From NCBI GenBank assembly GCA_023374025.1, contig SIJG01000003.1, positions 1,388,959 to 1,452,958 on the forward strand: 64,000 bases of DNA, read 5' to 3'. Positions 31,601 through 39,101 of this stretch are shown one piece after another (positions within the stretch are counted from its first letter, which is position 1; each line of letters opens with the position of its first letter). This DNA comes from Heterodera schachtii (taxonomy: Eukaryota > Nematoda > Chromadorea > Rhabditida > Heteroderidae). The position numbers were made by a program, and so were the translations under genes. Under the pieces are notes generated by a model, which saw only the letters and a program-made list of their open reading frames with translations, was not told where the DNA came from and searched no databases.

Positions 31601-32549
31601 ACATCTGCCAGTGGAGTCCCTCTTCTCGTTCCATTTTGATCAATTCAGTGAGAATTTGTTTGGGCAGCTTTGCCTTGACTGCCATGCACATGAGTGAATT
31701 CTCGGGATGTCCCAAAGCATTTAATTGGCGACATATTCGTTCCAAATTCTCGGAGAATATCTGGAGGGAGTCCGGGCTATCTTCCACACTCGGAAGATTG
31801 AATAGTTCGGCTTGCAAGGCTTCGACGATAACCTGCGGATTGCCAAACAATCGGCGGAGAGTTTCCACCATATTTTCGTAATTTTGGCCACCTCTGTAGC
31901 CAATCACTGCACGAGAGGCTTTCCCTTTAAGGCATCCCATCAAATAATTCATTTTGTCAATTGGCTGCAGGTGAGCCTGATTGTGGACCGCATTCTCGAA
32001 GGATTGCCAAAATGTCGGCCACTCTAACGGATCGCCGGAGAATATCGGCATCCGTAATTCTGGAAGTCTGATCCTTGGTTGATGCAGGACTTCTCTGACG
32101 GGTGATTGCCTTTGTACTCGAACAGGGATTTGCCTTTCCTCTCGAACAGGTGATTGCCGTTGCCTTTGGGCATTTTCTCGTACGGCATTGTCCCCGATTT
32201 GGGAACCTTCGTCTTCTGACTCTCCTGCAAGTGCCACTAGTATTTCATCCATCGTAGCATGTGCTTCGGCTAACAAATTCGCTACTTCTCTTTCGTCGAT
32301 GAATGTCTCGAGCCGTTCTTGTTCTGTCTGTTTTTCTTGTCCTTGCAGTCCAGTGATAACGTTTTCCCATTTCGCTAGTTCAGCTTCCACACGCTGCAAT
32401 ACTTTTAAGAGCAATACTTTTGCTTCCATCAGTGCAGCGTTGTTGACTTCTTCATCTTCATCACGGTCGACGTGTGTCCGTGCTGTGTTTACTCGCTGAC
32501 GAAGAATTGCCACTTGTGGTCCTAGTACCATCCGGATTAGGTTGCTCAT
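22446..32549 (-). CDS. Gag-Pol-Env-PAZ polyprotein, 3,367 codons
   Basis: The ATG at 32549 follows the 5' LTR by 80 bases. Approximate residues: gag with DUF1759-type capsid 165-350; three zinc knuckles 390-455; aspartic protease near 528 (FFDPGSQ); RT 800-960 with ALWADLEKAF and FVDN instead of YxDD; RNase H 1090-1215; integrase with HHCC 1398-1435 and DDE (1470, 1532, 1583); DUF5641-type C-terminus to 1750. The envelope has a signal peptide near 1835, a first anchor 1986-2010, a second signal near 2070, a Cys-rich phlebovirus-G2-like ectodomain and an anchor near 2550-2576. PAZ lies at about 2686-2794, another hydrophobic signal near 2910, and a polyQ module from 3045. The last 38 codons are out-of-frame read-through at the duplication joint. 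Confidence 0.9.
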   Translation of the reverse strand: MSNLIRMVLGPQVAILRQRVNTARTHVDRDEDEEVNNAALMEAKVLLLKVLQRVEAELAKWENVITGLQGQEKQTEQERLETFIDEREVANLLAEAHATMDEILVALAGESEDEGSQIGDNAVRENAQRQRQSPVREERQIPVRVQRQSPVREVLHQPRIRLPELRMPIFSGDPLEWPTFWQSFENAVHNQAHLQPIDKMNYLMGCLKGKASRAVIGYRGGQNYENMVETLRRLFGNPQVIVEALQAELFNLPSVEDSPDSLQIFSENLERICRQLNALGHPENSLMCMAVKAKLPKQILTELIKMEREEGLHWQMSDLRRGLAEVVSLREEVQRCSRSLRREVNRGPTQNRQVFQREQRRQSAERARAFVATQDKRGMESAPRGKPKLPCFFCDGPHWVDDCRKVASVQQRTKMLAEQNRCSLCLRRGHRAPDCRANRSCARCKGSHNKIICPNTKKSGREWNTSQTRPKAQFKRTHAEVNVTTIGSAENGTVATMVSDPKRVLLMAKYVTIFSRRNPTRRIRILVFFDPGSQVTMIKSAVVRALSLYKLKDGQLEVSGFHSDSPVRLDAPQYELHVALENGKSEKIVAYRADWIVKSIRRAEWKTGNVEITDEEPDLLIGMAEFWRFFQRREQINRNLFRIYTSVGPIVCGKDIPQEIGETRQICAVMSAKADCEFAETGIDTAKNFWDLQLIGIKDDPKENDDDTAMEIFEKKAKRLADGRYSSGWPWKEFPPDLPSNYNMAYRRLVNLLEKLRKTPELLDKYHESISREFNLGFFEIGERREGFPEHFLPHHGVVTHKLRIVFDASAHPRGEKSLNECMFRGPVMIPDLVGILLRFRLPIIALWADLEKAFNAISLNNEDREFVKFLWVKDPKKKLSTDNLQIFRWARIPFGVISSPFILAAVVQKHLKEKASPLALEFAGNAFVDNLMTSCKDAREVLEKYREGKALFAEAQMNLREFICNSMEAMEQIPEEDRLNKPGTKVLGIPWDIQKDELSIGFPPTNEAGKISKRIVLKTLASIFDPLGMVAPCLLQAKLFLQRLWDRTLGWDEILPADETAEWFAVIREWKTEPFKFPRRSVLQDEVVQLHAFVDASKDAYAAALFIRSQKGEETNVQVLYAKSRLKPRKAEVTIPRMELLAMLIGARMLKFAENQLRIPINEKFIWGDSKPVLSWIESKDSQPRFVENRLREIRRISENVRFLHIRTHENPADVASRGCTPEELRSHHLWWNGPTWLREPMKSWPIEFEVTPTGAENDGQESSELENVIAVPAITSEDNPWIDPCRFSSWTKLRRTVVWVLRAINKMRKTRKFEISEGLPMISEDYQYAEIILVKMAQKCWPMWKKQPHELVKTLKKDGIVRLSTRLAMSNASEDMVNPIILPEDCPITRLIAQSVHESLAHSGVESTLTEFLAKYWTPRARLTIKKVIRACGRCRRIQCPAYKLPTMPPLPEDRVRRTAPFESIGIDYLGPTNTKVNGELRKAWIALFTCLSTRAIYLEPVLDLSAEAFLQVFRRFTSRRGTPKRIITDNGTQFVLAAKVAAALEAGKTPTCPLEEHLANEGIKWRFNPSLRPWSNGFLERQVAGVKAAFKRVLGRRILPYDQLRTFVAEVEATINQRPITYVDEGPNAVQPLRPVDFIMPKAILSLDVRRNDQSSDTEFEIEPKNLQKQLQMRWKGTLATLDEFWTRWKKEYLLMLRNRLQWEHKGPRSCLADQPKIGEVVIIEEEKTPRNCWPLGRIVELQGSDNIVRSAKLKIPKANGERISWREISRPINRLYRLEIPKVDESEDQEKDEVPKGKVGLQEPIPKMDRKQAERPRDIQQGKVRNHGMVTRSMTKIASMLGLMLMLVMAWATIGETRFVPNPPDIPKLHRGRQFPPCKMCKLECAERGIKVTVPRKVTKFEVCCGATSSCLVHRYTPDKLVYELPREQLIADYQCGATYWLRDGRVNIGEVECPPQDPCTLIDCWLCIERIANPDCRPDVSTGVYGLFTFTGIIALCWILSIMRQVTSNLFWLIRWIIITPIKTVTQGIGKRLQRDDARVAQREPNKRKMNPNRAKKLSRMGMSLLALAASSLLIEHAAGSARVVSISAVAENCLRKANGSECRIESSTDVTLLPAGQPVRLILRDPEERVMGVVEMKLLSLSIVCIPKTEKWLRSYSVRTTSVKSCPREGSCFGKFCQTVHDDYMKGYSAFVSELGDIQKGPGFTSCRESCSFWNCGCKLPTASCIFYRVHAVPESKIIYELISCPTWEYRINAKLKAESGGNFKGEIEMSLIPGITFKWKEVKLTPVAVSQAPVPILGHKFLSDGTSFAMVDQVNTNLLCQDREIAGNFSGCTLSKEACPKCWIDEEAQRVDCQCRDSILEKEFNNPEKRLPLSLRNLNIRYKDGEIFSETHYTPIQVMVQFEGLRLGIEEDFTKCWARTKTLKGCYKCQSGAQLKLRCWTEYGSALADVYCIDGTRFTLPCRSKAEVQNVTLSFDQAEIDTNCTIECSGGKSKFRMKGHLIYIPIQQQIEMGARISDTLKSPKGIGWPDINFDWIDIIRFMAGFPNIIVIILAGILAFAVIVLVLRCNPAFIIWRRIARWIVLIMLTQMMEESREYGENEFLKIPPGGMGVAHRTFSNIQYVAESDWLEKPLKGHGKTDPHSFYSIRIFSPKMNFNVSSDSNLLYILSRHVKMQPHLLARAIRGIPGTRTQIEEKLESIQESGAKLVTTHLKPEGANMILFGTSITVHGADELGAFNGRGPTVVQYFRTRHNRNLMFPEAPCLCEKGGRNHVSYYPLELIEVREAFDRDPPVDFGTRMPWQENTETDNPELQEGEKSPKRLSVSSKGSSIIVEYHDTPQSTGNPMEGISPDNHSVVIQEIDCESPTGNPVEMRGAPPETAERSIVINVPANSKLELMGPLKCKILLLVMSAFIMIHSVGAKELPSALIHLPSRGPSSLEMREAPIFLHGFGGDVHPGSEEEAVNHRPMSAVDGDASFRMKGANMSHPFLCAYGMNQGHKIVSSALWRQLYKEEGKEQKVTCLSLFLPLQPTELQPTMDIAKLLDESEEFAEQQQQHHQQQQQQQQQKQQVVRFVKIDEESDDEALQIDISESEPEEEDDDDDEEAAAALEAAMATAAPSPVVQEAKKPRVQGPVEAPKVGANLGHQARDISGGPPNVGGVQAKRVAAAEGPFVKRARIGAPPNAPKPRCNKCGLLGHVSGDEARCPKSNALVKAEMDRKKAAAFAKRAEATMECSAPPIIPLPVKVGGPARAARAGGVAASMVAGGRASAEGAFRASKERARHELMTAMEKPKAAAITVAERKAAARPGVQVPYSSPFNQRSEELLAIGQNCGTPRIGQYCAKCQTQNTKSTWRANFMA
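23493..23500 (-). promoter_or_regulatory. TATA-like box before polyQ gene, copy A
   Basis: This is the same TATATAAG plus purine-rich sequence as at 18701-18708, 76 bases before the polyQ ATG at 23417. Confidence 0.35.
24167..24492 (-). other. Argonaute PAZ domain inside the retroelement
   Basis: This segment encodes the second half of a PAZ fold. Recognisable pieces, in order: SGAKLVTTHLKPEG (strand pair), the TVVQYFRTRHN helix, the LMFPEAPCL signature and YYPLELIEV. These match, in order and spacing, the Argonaute PAZ pattern of TVxxYF, a short basic stretch, LxxPxLPCL and YLPLExxxI. The aromatic and basic residues expected to hold a small-RNA 3' end (Y-F...R-H) are present. It follows the envelope's final membrane anchor, on the predicted cytoplasmic side. 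No PIWI or MID domain accompanies it. The other copy lies at 19375-19700. Confidence 0.8.
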
Positions 32550-32610
32550 GATGGTCTTTTCGGGAGGTCCACTTGTCGTGTGGTCGTTTTACAGGAGCGC
32601 CAGTTATCGC

Positions 32611-32626
32611 GTTCCCAGGAGCGCCA
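32611..32626 (-). promoter_or_regulatory. Candidate primer-binding site
   Basis: Two bases inside the 5' LTR the minus strand reads TGGCGCTCCTGGGAAC. It starts with TGG, as needed to pair with a tRNA CCA end. A second TGGCGCTCCTG follows about 25 bases on. I could not identify the tRNA. Confidence 0.5.
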
Positions 32627-32628
32627 CT

Positions 32629-33251
32629 TGTCGAGGGGGCGAGTGAGGTGTGGGTTTGCTGGACGGGTCGGTTGCGCTTCGGCTGTTGTCGTGCACCCGC
32701 TCCGCGACAATGTTGTTGAACTTAGCGAATGGGACGGGGGAGGTCCGCTCTTGGAATGGGACTTCTGGGATGGACAGCCCTTTCAGACTTAGTTGGACTG
32801 TCCTGTTGGACTTCGGGACACCAAAGCTTAGACGTATGCAAACACGGAACTCTGAGCTCCGGAATGCCGAGACCGTAGAAAACCTTCAGAACAAAACTTC
32901 TTAGACAAGAAGTAGTTTATTTGTCGGAAATAGCGCACAATCAAAGGATGGAAAAATTGAGAGATTTTCTTGAGAGTGATTCTAAAGGGAAATGTTCGGG
33001 TTTATATATGGGATTTGGACAGGGAGGGAAAATTCTAGAACATACCTTAAATGAATGGAAAAATGGGGAAATTTCGGGAATATTTATCACAAAGATCACA
33101 AGGGAACATTCCGGAAACTTCTTCCGGTCCTCCACAGAACTTCCTCATTTCTTTCCTCCGGGCGGTCCTCCAAGCGGTCCTCCGGGCGGTCCTCCGAGCG
33201 ATCCTCCGGGCTGTCCTCCCATTTCCATGCGTTCAGTCGCCAGCGGCGACA
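32629..33251 (-). repeat. 5' LTR of the BEL/Pao element
   Basis: This 623-bp copy has TGTCG...CGACA ends and is almost identical to 15110-15731. Because the genes run on the minus strand, this is the promoter-side LTR. Confidence 0.95.
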
Positions 33252-33256
33252 GTCCC
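33252..33256. repeat. Target-site duplication GTCCC, right
   Basis: This is an exact match to 15105-15109, directly after the right LTR. Confidence 0.9.
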
Positions 33257-34210
33257 GATCCCCCCATGCAAAATTTTAAAAGCTGAGAGATTACTTCGAT
33301 TTTGAGTGAAACCGATTGTCGTGAAGCATCAGCTTTCACTGAGCTAACACAATTCGGAAAGCGTGCACCCAATGAAGATTTAATGAGTTTTGGTGAGAAA
33401 ACTTACCGTTTGGTGAAATGTTCGTATACGGAACTGAATGAAAGTCAAATCGATGAAATTGCCAAAAAATTTTTATTATGAATATCAACGACGGAGACTT
33501 GTCAAGATTTTTGGAGTGTCAACGCAGGCAAGGACAGACATTCGATGAGTTGTTAATGATTGCAAAACGAATCCATTTGGCGGATCCCGAGAAAGTTCGC
33601 GCCAGAATTGAGACAGAGCGAAACCAGCAAAGTCAGCAATTACAAAGCAGATGGAATCAGATAGACTGAACGGAACTCCCAATTTCGAAATCGGATGGAT
33701 TATCAAGGCTCAAATTGGAGAAATGGTCAGCAAAATCAGTACACTTTTAAAAATTCCTGCCGTTTCAATGGAAATCCGACCAACCAAGCATCTGAAAAAG
33801 TTGAACAGAGGCGTGCAAACACAGTTTTTGTTCAGGCCGAAGAGAAGGAAGAAACTCAGACTGTCCATGTTGGAAAACTTGGATTGTCAGAACACGAAAA
33901 ATTTTGCAGTGAACTCTCTCTCCACGCAAGCGAATTTCCATTTGAAAGTCCTGCCAGCCCCCAAATTTCAGAATGTCTGACTTTGAATTTATCTGTAATT
34001 GGAAACTCAGCAACTGCTCTTTCCGACTCAGGGGCTGAAACTGCTAGTGTAAATCCAATTTTTTACATAGTTTGGCAAAAGAAAAGGGAATTAATTTGTT
34101 GGATTGGGGATTCTGTCCAAATACTGGCCACAGTAAGCTACCGTTCTCTGTTTCGTCATTAAATCGGACAAAAATCAAAGTGGTCGGAGTGATCAATGTT
34201 CCTATCCGAA
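33252..34210 (+). pseudogene. gag-protease relic of older LTR element, 3' part
   Basis: Plus-strand frames continue the element interrupted at 15109. A gag-like stretch (SYTELNESQIDEIAKKF) is followed after a stop by MNINDGDLSRFLECQRRQGQ, then by a Gln/Asn-rich linker. Around 34010-34060 the frame encodes an aspartic protease signature (ALSDSGAETASV) and downstream VVGVINVPI, typical after the flap. Several frameshifts and stops make it dead. No RT remains after it. Confidence 0.6.
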
Positions 34211-34480
34211 TGAAAACAAAAATAAATATTAAATATTTTTTTATTCATTGGATAAAATAAAAGTAATAAACATATCGTTTAATCAATAAGAAGGAGGCCG
34301 ATTTGGAAATTCTTATAAAAATTATAGAAATAAAATTAATTTAATTTATTTCGAAATAAAATAGGAAGTGAAATAAGAAATATTAGTCATTATGTGAGAG
34401 AACAAAGCTTAAAAATGTTTTCTAACTTTAGCACATTTTTATATAAATCCTAGAGAATCATTAAATTAAAATCAGAGTGA

Positions 34481-35247
34481 TCAAGACAAAGCAAATTTCT
34501 TTTTCCATCTTCTCAGCGTGTCCCGTGAAATTCTCAATTTTTTGACAATCATTTTATCACTTATTTTCGGATTTGATTCTTTAATTTCGGAATATTGCTT
34601 CATCTTTCTTAATTTATTCTCATCTGAATATGTATAATTTATTATATGATTTAAACAAAAATCCTTACTTTTATGGTCATTTGGCATTAATTCATTTTTC
34701 CATTTGCGAAATGTCATTTCAGAAATCCCCAATTCCTTCATAAATTCTTTCTGTTTTCCGTAACAATATAATTCTTTAAATTCATCAAAACGTTTAATAA
34801 ATTCTTTCTTTTTCTCCACATAAAAACTTTTTTTCATTATTTTGTTTTTATTTATATTCAATTTTTTTTTCCATTTATATATTAAAGTTCGATTTAATCC
34901 TAATAATTTCCCAATTTTCCTCTCAATTTTTACTCTGTCTTTGCTTTTGTTTTGCCCTTTTTCCTTTAACTTTTCTTTAATTGCATCAAATTTTTTAACA
35001 ATTTCTCTCTTTTTCTGATCATTTCCCATTTGATCAATTGGGCCATTTCTCATTTCATCACCGTTTGGTTGAAGAAAGTGAATAAATCAATTCTCTTTTT
35101 GCTCGCTTAGTTCAATTCTCACTTTTTGTTCACTTTCATTTTTGGTCCATCCGTCGCCAAATATTCATCAAAATTTGGTCGGATTTTGACGGATTCGATG
35201 ATAAAAGCTTTGAAAAATATTAAAAATAATAAATGCCATAAATTCAT
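34481..35247 (-). pseudogene. Secreted HTH-repeat protein, copy with intron
   Basis: From the ATG at 35247 a signal peptide is encoded (MNLWHLLFLIFFKAFIIES), then IRPNFDEY. One A is missing at GAATATT (siblings read GAAATATT), which shifts the frame; reading resumes as GDGWTKNESEQK with one TGA, then runs open from 35053: module 1 (KIGKLLGLNRTLIYKWKKKL), module 2 (GKQKEFMKELGISEMTFRKW), a 45-bp intron at 34668-34624 (GTAAGG...TTCAG, phase 1) and module 3 (MIVKKLRISRDTLRRWKKKF). Apart from one base and one stop the gene is complete, about 240 residues. Confidence 0.65.
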
Positions 35248-35769
35248 TTTTACAATTTGAAGTGAATTATGATAAAAATATGTCATGTTGAATTTTTCAT
35301 CAAATGTATTAAACAATTTATTCTCATTTTATTGTAATTAATGAAAAGCGAAAATGTCCTGATTTTTCATTTATGTCCTGTCTTGTTTGAAGGCCATCTT
35401 TTTCAAATTTAAGTACAAAGAACATTTAAAAAACTAATTTTTGAAATCATTCCATTAAATTTTTATAAAATTTACAAATTATAATTATACTTGATCTGAA
35501 TAAAAACAAAAATACCTGGGCACAATATTTCCTAAAACAGCACCCCCCCCCCGCCCCCCCCCCCCTAAATTAAAACCTTCACACTGAGGGGGGTTGAAAA
35601 AATAAAGCCCCCGGGGCTCTATTTTTGGAAATACGGTATATTAAAAGTTAGAAATTATATTGTAATTATGTACATTAAATTGTAATATAAATCTCCCGAA
35701 ATTTGTCGTTTTATAAGTACTGTGCAATTAATGCTGTAATTTAGAAGATCCTGCTTTAATTACGTAGTT

Positions 35770-35870
35770 CAATTTTCACTGTTTGTTCACTTTCATTTTT
35801 GTCCAATCCTTCGCCGAATTTTCATCAAAATTTGGTCGGATTTTTGATGTATTCAATTTTAAAAAAAAAA
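35770..35870 (-). pseudogene. HTH-family N-terminal fragment
   Basis: Minus-strand reading recovers pieces of the RPNFDE...GDGW-like segment (for example KNPTKF, EGLDKNESEQTVKIEL). The leader and all HTH modules are absent. Confidence 0.45.
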
Positions 35871-36844
35871 AATAAAAATATGTTACCGTATTTTTCATTT
35901 ATCAGATTTTACATATTTTTGACCAAATGGGATTTAAATGGCGACATGAAGTTTGGGCACCAGAAATTTGGGCACCGGGAATTTTGGGCACCAGAGTAAG
36001 GGATTTCAAAAAATAAATAAAATGGTTATATAAATCATTAAATTTAGAAAATTTTTAACAACACCTGTGCTTAAAAATTTATATTTTCTTGAAAATTAAA
36101 AAATTTATGTAAGAAACCTGGTAATCTTATTATTTGATCAATTCTTACAGCTGTTTAAACGTAGTAATTATTGTTTGAATAGATCTGAATACCCGGATTA
36201 GTTGGGCCCGAAATATCATCAATGATCCGTCTAATTATGTTTTAACTCATAAAATTTAATAGTCTTGAATCGACCGAGCCTTGTAATAATACAAATAGGT
36301 TATATACGCAATGTATGACATTGATATAGAATGAATTTTAATGAGTCTAGCAAAATAAACATGCTCAATTGAGCGGATATCGTTCAAAAACTTTCGATGC
36401 TTAACTTGATTAAAATTTACTCTGCTTTTAAATTGGATGTTGTATGTTTGCAATTTAAAGATTCATTTAAAAACATTTTTATTTTTAAATCCTTAATTTG
36501 GTGCCCAAACTTCCCGGTGCCCAAATTTCTGGTGCCCAAACTTACCGGTGCCCAAACTTCCGCCCCCCATTTAAATGGCGATTTTGTGCGTGTGTGAGTC
36601 GTTTTAGTGCGGCCATTTAAGTGTGACGCTTTTTGATTTTGGAATGACCAAATACAACCTTGTTGGCATCATTCGATAGCTCTAGGCGCCCTCTATTAGT
36701 TTGCTTTATTCCAAAAAATTCAGGTTTTTGAATTCTTCTGGCCGTAACTATTTAAAACATAACTAAATTTTCGAAATAATGCAGGCTAATAAAAGTCACT
36801 TAGGGCATCGATTAGCGTGCTAATATTGCGTGATCGTTTAAATT
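35871..36844. other. Intergenic with small repeats
   Basis: Two clusters of a GGTGCCCAAA/TTTGGGCACC motif (35948-35995 plus, 36499-36560 minus) face each other, as at the ends of a decayed inverted-repeat element of about 600 bp. At 36600-36800 there is a diverged arm of the 6451-6838 foldback family. No gene was seen. C-runs occur nearby at 35543-35567. Confidence 0.45.
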
Positions 36845-37025
36845 AGAGTTATACGGGACCGGGACCTGGTACTGAAAAAACGTATAACTGAGTAACTAAG
36901 TCCCGGTTTGGACCAGTTTTGTCCGGGACTGGGAAAAGTCACGGGTTTTCCCGGGTTTAGCAGCCAAAAAGTACCGGTTTTTCAACCCGAAAAGGTTCCG
37001 GTCCCGGTTTTACTCAAAATTCCCA
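36845..37025. mobile_element. CCGGGACCGGGACC dispersed element, copy 2
   Basis: This is the reverse-complement match to 13830-14035. It begins AAATTAGAGTTATACGGGACCGGGACC and ends in CCGGTCCCGGTTTT phrases. It is non-coding. Confidence 0.55.
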
Positions 37026-37289
37026 GTCCTTTTGCCAATAATTTAATTTTCAACAATTTTAAATTTATGTGATTTTGAAAATATTTATTAATTATGTCAA
37101 CTGGTATCAATATTCCTGCATTTCATCATCTAAATTGTTTCTTCCATTTAAAAATGGTCGTCCTATCAAGTTTCAAAATTTTGCAATTTCTTTGGTCACT
37201 TTTCTGGTGGTTCGAAGTAGGAGGGCATCAATTGCCGCCTTTTTATACGTTCGGCGGTGGTCCGAGCATTTGCATTGACATGCGATTTG

Positions 37290-37410
37290 ATTAAGTCCCA
37301 ATTATTATTTATCCATTCATAAACTTATTACGGTTGTCCCTACTTTTTTCGCTATTTTGAGTTTATTTTACGCATTCTTTTGATGAATTCAGGTTGATTT
37401 GAAAATGTCG
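37290..37410 (-). pseudogene. Decayed HTH-family fragment
   Basis: The words TCCCAATTATTATTTATCCATTCATAAAC and TTTTTCGCTATTTTGAGTTTATTTTACGCATTCTTTTGATGAAT match the HTH module 1 region at 12830-12910 with many changes. No open frame remains. Confidence 0.4.
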
Positions 37411-37599
37411 ATCCGTGATGGTTCGGCAAATTTGAAAATCTTGGTCTCTATTAATTGGTTAATTCTTTTAGAGAATTTTGCAGAAATCGGGGGTTTCCGC
37501 GATTACCACGCAAATGATGGTTACCACCAAATGTTCGTCCGCGATAACTTTGGCGCGGATTTGAATGAAATTGGCGGTTTTGTTGATGAGATAATTGGA

Positions 37600-38220
37600 T
37601 GGACATTAAGCTTGGCGGTTGTTGGGATTAGTTTTCATTTTTTCCTTTCCGCATGGATCAGGAAATGGCGAAATTTTGAGCGGCATTTTCATTTCAAATA
37701 CCGCCTCAAGAAATTTGAGCGTAATTTTTGCGCCACCATCTTTTAATTTGCCGTTCTCATCGACATTAATAAATCGAGGAATTTTTCGGGTGCCATCGGT
37801 TTTTTTGAAATGAATGGCGTGGGAATAATAAAAGTTTTATATGGAAAATTTTGATAAATGAAATGAAATTTTTTGAATGGCCTTTTTGGTTTCTTCAATT
37901 GGCACATTTACAATAATATCATCGGTGCCGGCCATGATCAAAATTTCTTTAACTTCTTCAGCAAAATAGGACAATCGGGGATGCCCATGGGCTATTTGAG
38001 GGTCTTATTATGCCCCGGTTCAGGTAATCGTCAGACATTCGTTAACTTTTGCTCTAACTCCAAAAGGCATAAGGCGTGGTGGTATTTTAATTGCTTGTGA
38101 GTTTCCAGTATCGGTTTTGTGTTCGGTTAAGTTTGTTTGCGTAATTCGGATTCTTCGAGTGCTAAAACATCAGAAAATTCAATCAAAAGTTCCTCCAACT
38201 GACTTTTTTTCTTCAGTGAT
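37600..38220 (-). pseudogene. Decayed gypsy-type RT fragment and linked frame
   Basis: On the minus strand, 38150-37975 encodes the start of a Ty3/gypsy RT in broken frames: EHKTDTGNSQAIKIPPRLMP, then DDYLNRGIIRPSNSPWASPI. Downstream open stretches follow (EILIMAGTDDIIVNVPIEE; GTRKIPRFINVDENGKLKDG) that I do not recognise. No LTRs were found. Confidence 0.5.
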
Positions 38221-38388
38221 TAAAGCCCCAAAATTTGGTTTGTCATATTAGCGCGGAGACCCTTTTGACATTATTTTGATTATTTATTTTAAATTTAAAT
38301 TATATTTTACATTTCGCCAATTTTATATATTTTATTTTGTTTTGCTTTTTTATTTTGACCCAACTTAATCTTCTTCGTTTTGGTGGCT

Positions 38389-39101
38389 GGACATTTCGAC
38401 AATGCCGTTTCGACAATGACCATTACGACTATATCATATCGCCAAAATTTAAAATATCTGATTAAAAATAAAAATGAACATAAAAAATAATAAATTAATT
38501 AAAAAAATTATTGATGAAATTTAAAGGGAAAAATATTTATTATATTTTTTAAATTTATTATTAATAGAAAAACAAAAACTAATATAAAAAATAAATAATT
38601 ACGAAATTATTTAAAATAGTTCTCATTGTTTTAAATAGGTATGTTAAATATAAAATTCAAACATTTATTTCAATTATTGTAGCATCCTATTTTCACACCA
38701 AAATTTTTGGTCCTCAGAGGATGTAATGGCATAGTTCAAGTAGTTCAGCCAATTTATTGGCTAAAAATCTGGAGCTTATTGAATTTGTGAGGTTAAGTCA
38801 AAAAGAGTCGCTTAATTGTTCTTGAGGGACGGATAGATTCGAATACGATTTTGAAAAAGACTCGGCGATGGTCGAAGATGTCGATATTGCGATGCCTCAT
38901 AAACGCAAATTAGAAAACTAAAGCCATTCTCATAATGCTATATGAACAAAAACGAAAAAAAAAACTATATATTTATCCAAAATGCGCACCATCTCATATC
39001 ATTAGCAGAAATTTGAATTTTATTTAAAAAAATATATTTAATTTTAGTCAAAACGGCATTGTCGTAAAGGTATTGTCGAAACGGTCATTGTCGAAATGTC
39101 C
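38389..39101. mobile_element. Element with 41-bp terminal inverted repeats
   Basis: The left end GGACATTTCGACAATGCCGT is mirrored at 39061-39101 over about 41 bases with few mismatches. Each arm contains a repeated TCGACAATG word. The interior is AT-rich and non-coding. The flanks (TGGTGGCT and GGGAGTCT) match only partly, so the target duplication is uncertain. Confidence 0.6.

Larger units (their letters stand above)
15110..33251 (-). mobile_element. BEL/Pao retroelement with envelope, PAZ and polyQ genes
   Basis: The element is 18,142 bp, with its genes on the minus strand. It has 622/623-bp LTRs, each beginning TGTCG and ending CGACA, and a GTCCC target duplication. Going leftwards: 5' LTR, gag-pol, envelope, PAZ-containing segment, polyQ/zinc-knuckle gene; then a second envelope-PAZ-polyQ block (4,792-bp period); then two extra polyQ modules (869-bp period) and the 3' LTR. 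Removing the extra copies gives about 11.6 kb. The LTRs differ at only about three positions and the main frame is open throughout, so the insertion is recent. It interrupts the gag of an older plus-strand element. Confidence 0.95.

Noticed and set aside
32650..32904. Plus-strand frame in the LTR (MGLLDGSVALRLLSC)
   Set aside because: It occurs in both LTRs simply because they are identical and opposes the direction of transcription; no domain.
15105..33256. Two adjacent separate retroelements instead of one
   Set aside because: There is only one pair of LTRs and one matching target duplication around the whole 18 kb, and the inner repeats lack LTRs, so one element with internal duplications is the simpler reading.
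37399..37815. Plus-strand frames of 115 and 64 codons
   Set aside because: The minus strand contains gypsy-RT-linked coding relics here, so the plus frames are likely shadows.
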